From: Methanobacterium sp.
GTDB taxonomy: Archaea; Methanobacteriota; Methanobacteria; Methanobacteriales; Methanobacteriaceae
DNA: 42,748 bases
Assembly (NCBI GenBank): GCA_003151535.1
Contig: PLXT01000078.1
Location: forward strand, 1-42,748
Direction of reading: 5' to 3'
This document shows positions 42,607 to 42,748 of the stretch, piece after piece (within the stretch, counting starts at the first letter, position 1; every line of letters begins with the position of its first letter). The translations under genes and the position numbers were made by a program. The notes under the pieces are model-generated. The model was given only the letters and a program-made list of their open reading frames with translations. It was not told the DNA's origin and did not search any database.

Positions 42607-42748
42607 AAAAATCTCCCCCATAAATTTTTGAGTTAATTTGCACCAAGTTATTACAATTAAAATAGTACACTTTTCTGAACTATGCACTAAACTGGACTAT
42701 TAATATATTTAAATGTTTTGGTCTAATGGGGTTGTCAAGTTGTTGGGT

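Noticed and set aside
42661..42701. Inverted AATAGT/ACTATT upstream of marR as operator.
   Set aside because: Arms are short and far apart; mentioned with the gene but not called as a site.

Overview
The window looks like a chromosomal segment of a hydrogenotrophic methanogen of the order Methanobacteriales, most likely a Methanobacterium-like species. Supporting signs are the strongly AT-rich DNA, archaeal TATA-box promoters, strong GGAGG/GGTGAT ribosome binding sites, a heterodisulfide-reductase gene set (HdrABC type), an archaeal-type GatC and an archaeal-type cysteinyl-tRNA synthetase. No ribosomal RNA, CRISPR array or complete insertion sequence is visible. There is one tRNA gene (Cys), one probable MITE and one clear gene remnant.

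Layout. Positions 1-4.1 kb (minus) carry gatC, an ACT-domain protein, homoserine dehydrogenase (cut by the window edge), asparagine synthetase and a COG2522-type HTH regulator with many cysteines. Positions 4.3-11.3 kb (minus) hold the striking block: a NifX/NafY-like protein, a two-subunit nitrogenase-like component (NifD-like and NifK-like, overlapping genes), a NifH-like reductase, then cysteine synthase and serine acetyltransferase. Positions 11.8-24.6 kb are a looser region: a small membrane protein, a MoaD/ThiS-like sulfur carrier, a PatB/MalY-type C-S lyase, a patatin, a NudC-type Nudix enzyme, an iron-sulfur-flavoprotein-like reductase, a cytoplasmic substrate-binding-protein homologue, several small unknown proteins and a HisG homologue. 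Positions 24.8-31.4 kb (minus) encode a GMC-type flavoprotein, a ThiF/HesA E1-like enzyme and a divergent HdrC-HdrB-HdrA set. Positions 31.6-39.0 kb hold cysS, tRNA-Cys, a PNPOx-like flavoprotein, metY, a metX-CBS fusion and a nifS-type cysteine desulfurase. Positions 40.0-42.7 kb carry an MBL hydrolase and a MarR-MFS pair.

The genes fit together as a sulfur-assimilation island. A 16-bp palindrome, TATAAC-N4-GTTATA, occurs in front of cysK-cysE, the nitrogenase-like operon, the nifX-like gene, the MoaD-like gene, patB, the binding-protein gene, the GMC gene, tRNA-Cys(-cysS), the PNPOx gene, metY(-metX) and nifS. A weaker copy precedes the COG2522 regulator. It often overlaps the TATA box or the predicted start of transcription, as a repressor operator would. 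I infer an undescribed cysteine/methionine/sulfur regulon.

The nitrogenase-like enzyme keeps all six P-cluster cysteines and equivalents of the two FeMo-cofactor ligands (Cys275 and His442 of NifD), but has Tyr where nitrogenase has catalytic His195, and no nifE, nifN or nifI genes are nearby. With metX/metY beside it (which can turn methanethiol or sulfide plus acetylhomoserine into methionine or homocysteine), the best hypothesis is a methylthio-alkane-reductase-like or related organosulfur-scavenging system. Substrate and product are inferred, not shown by the sequence.
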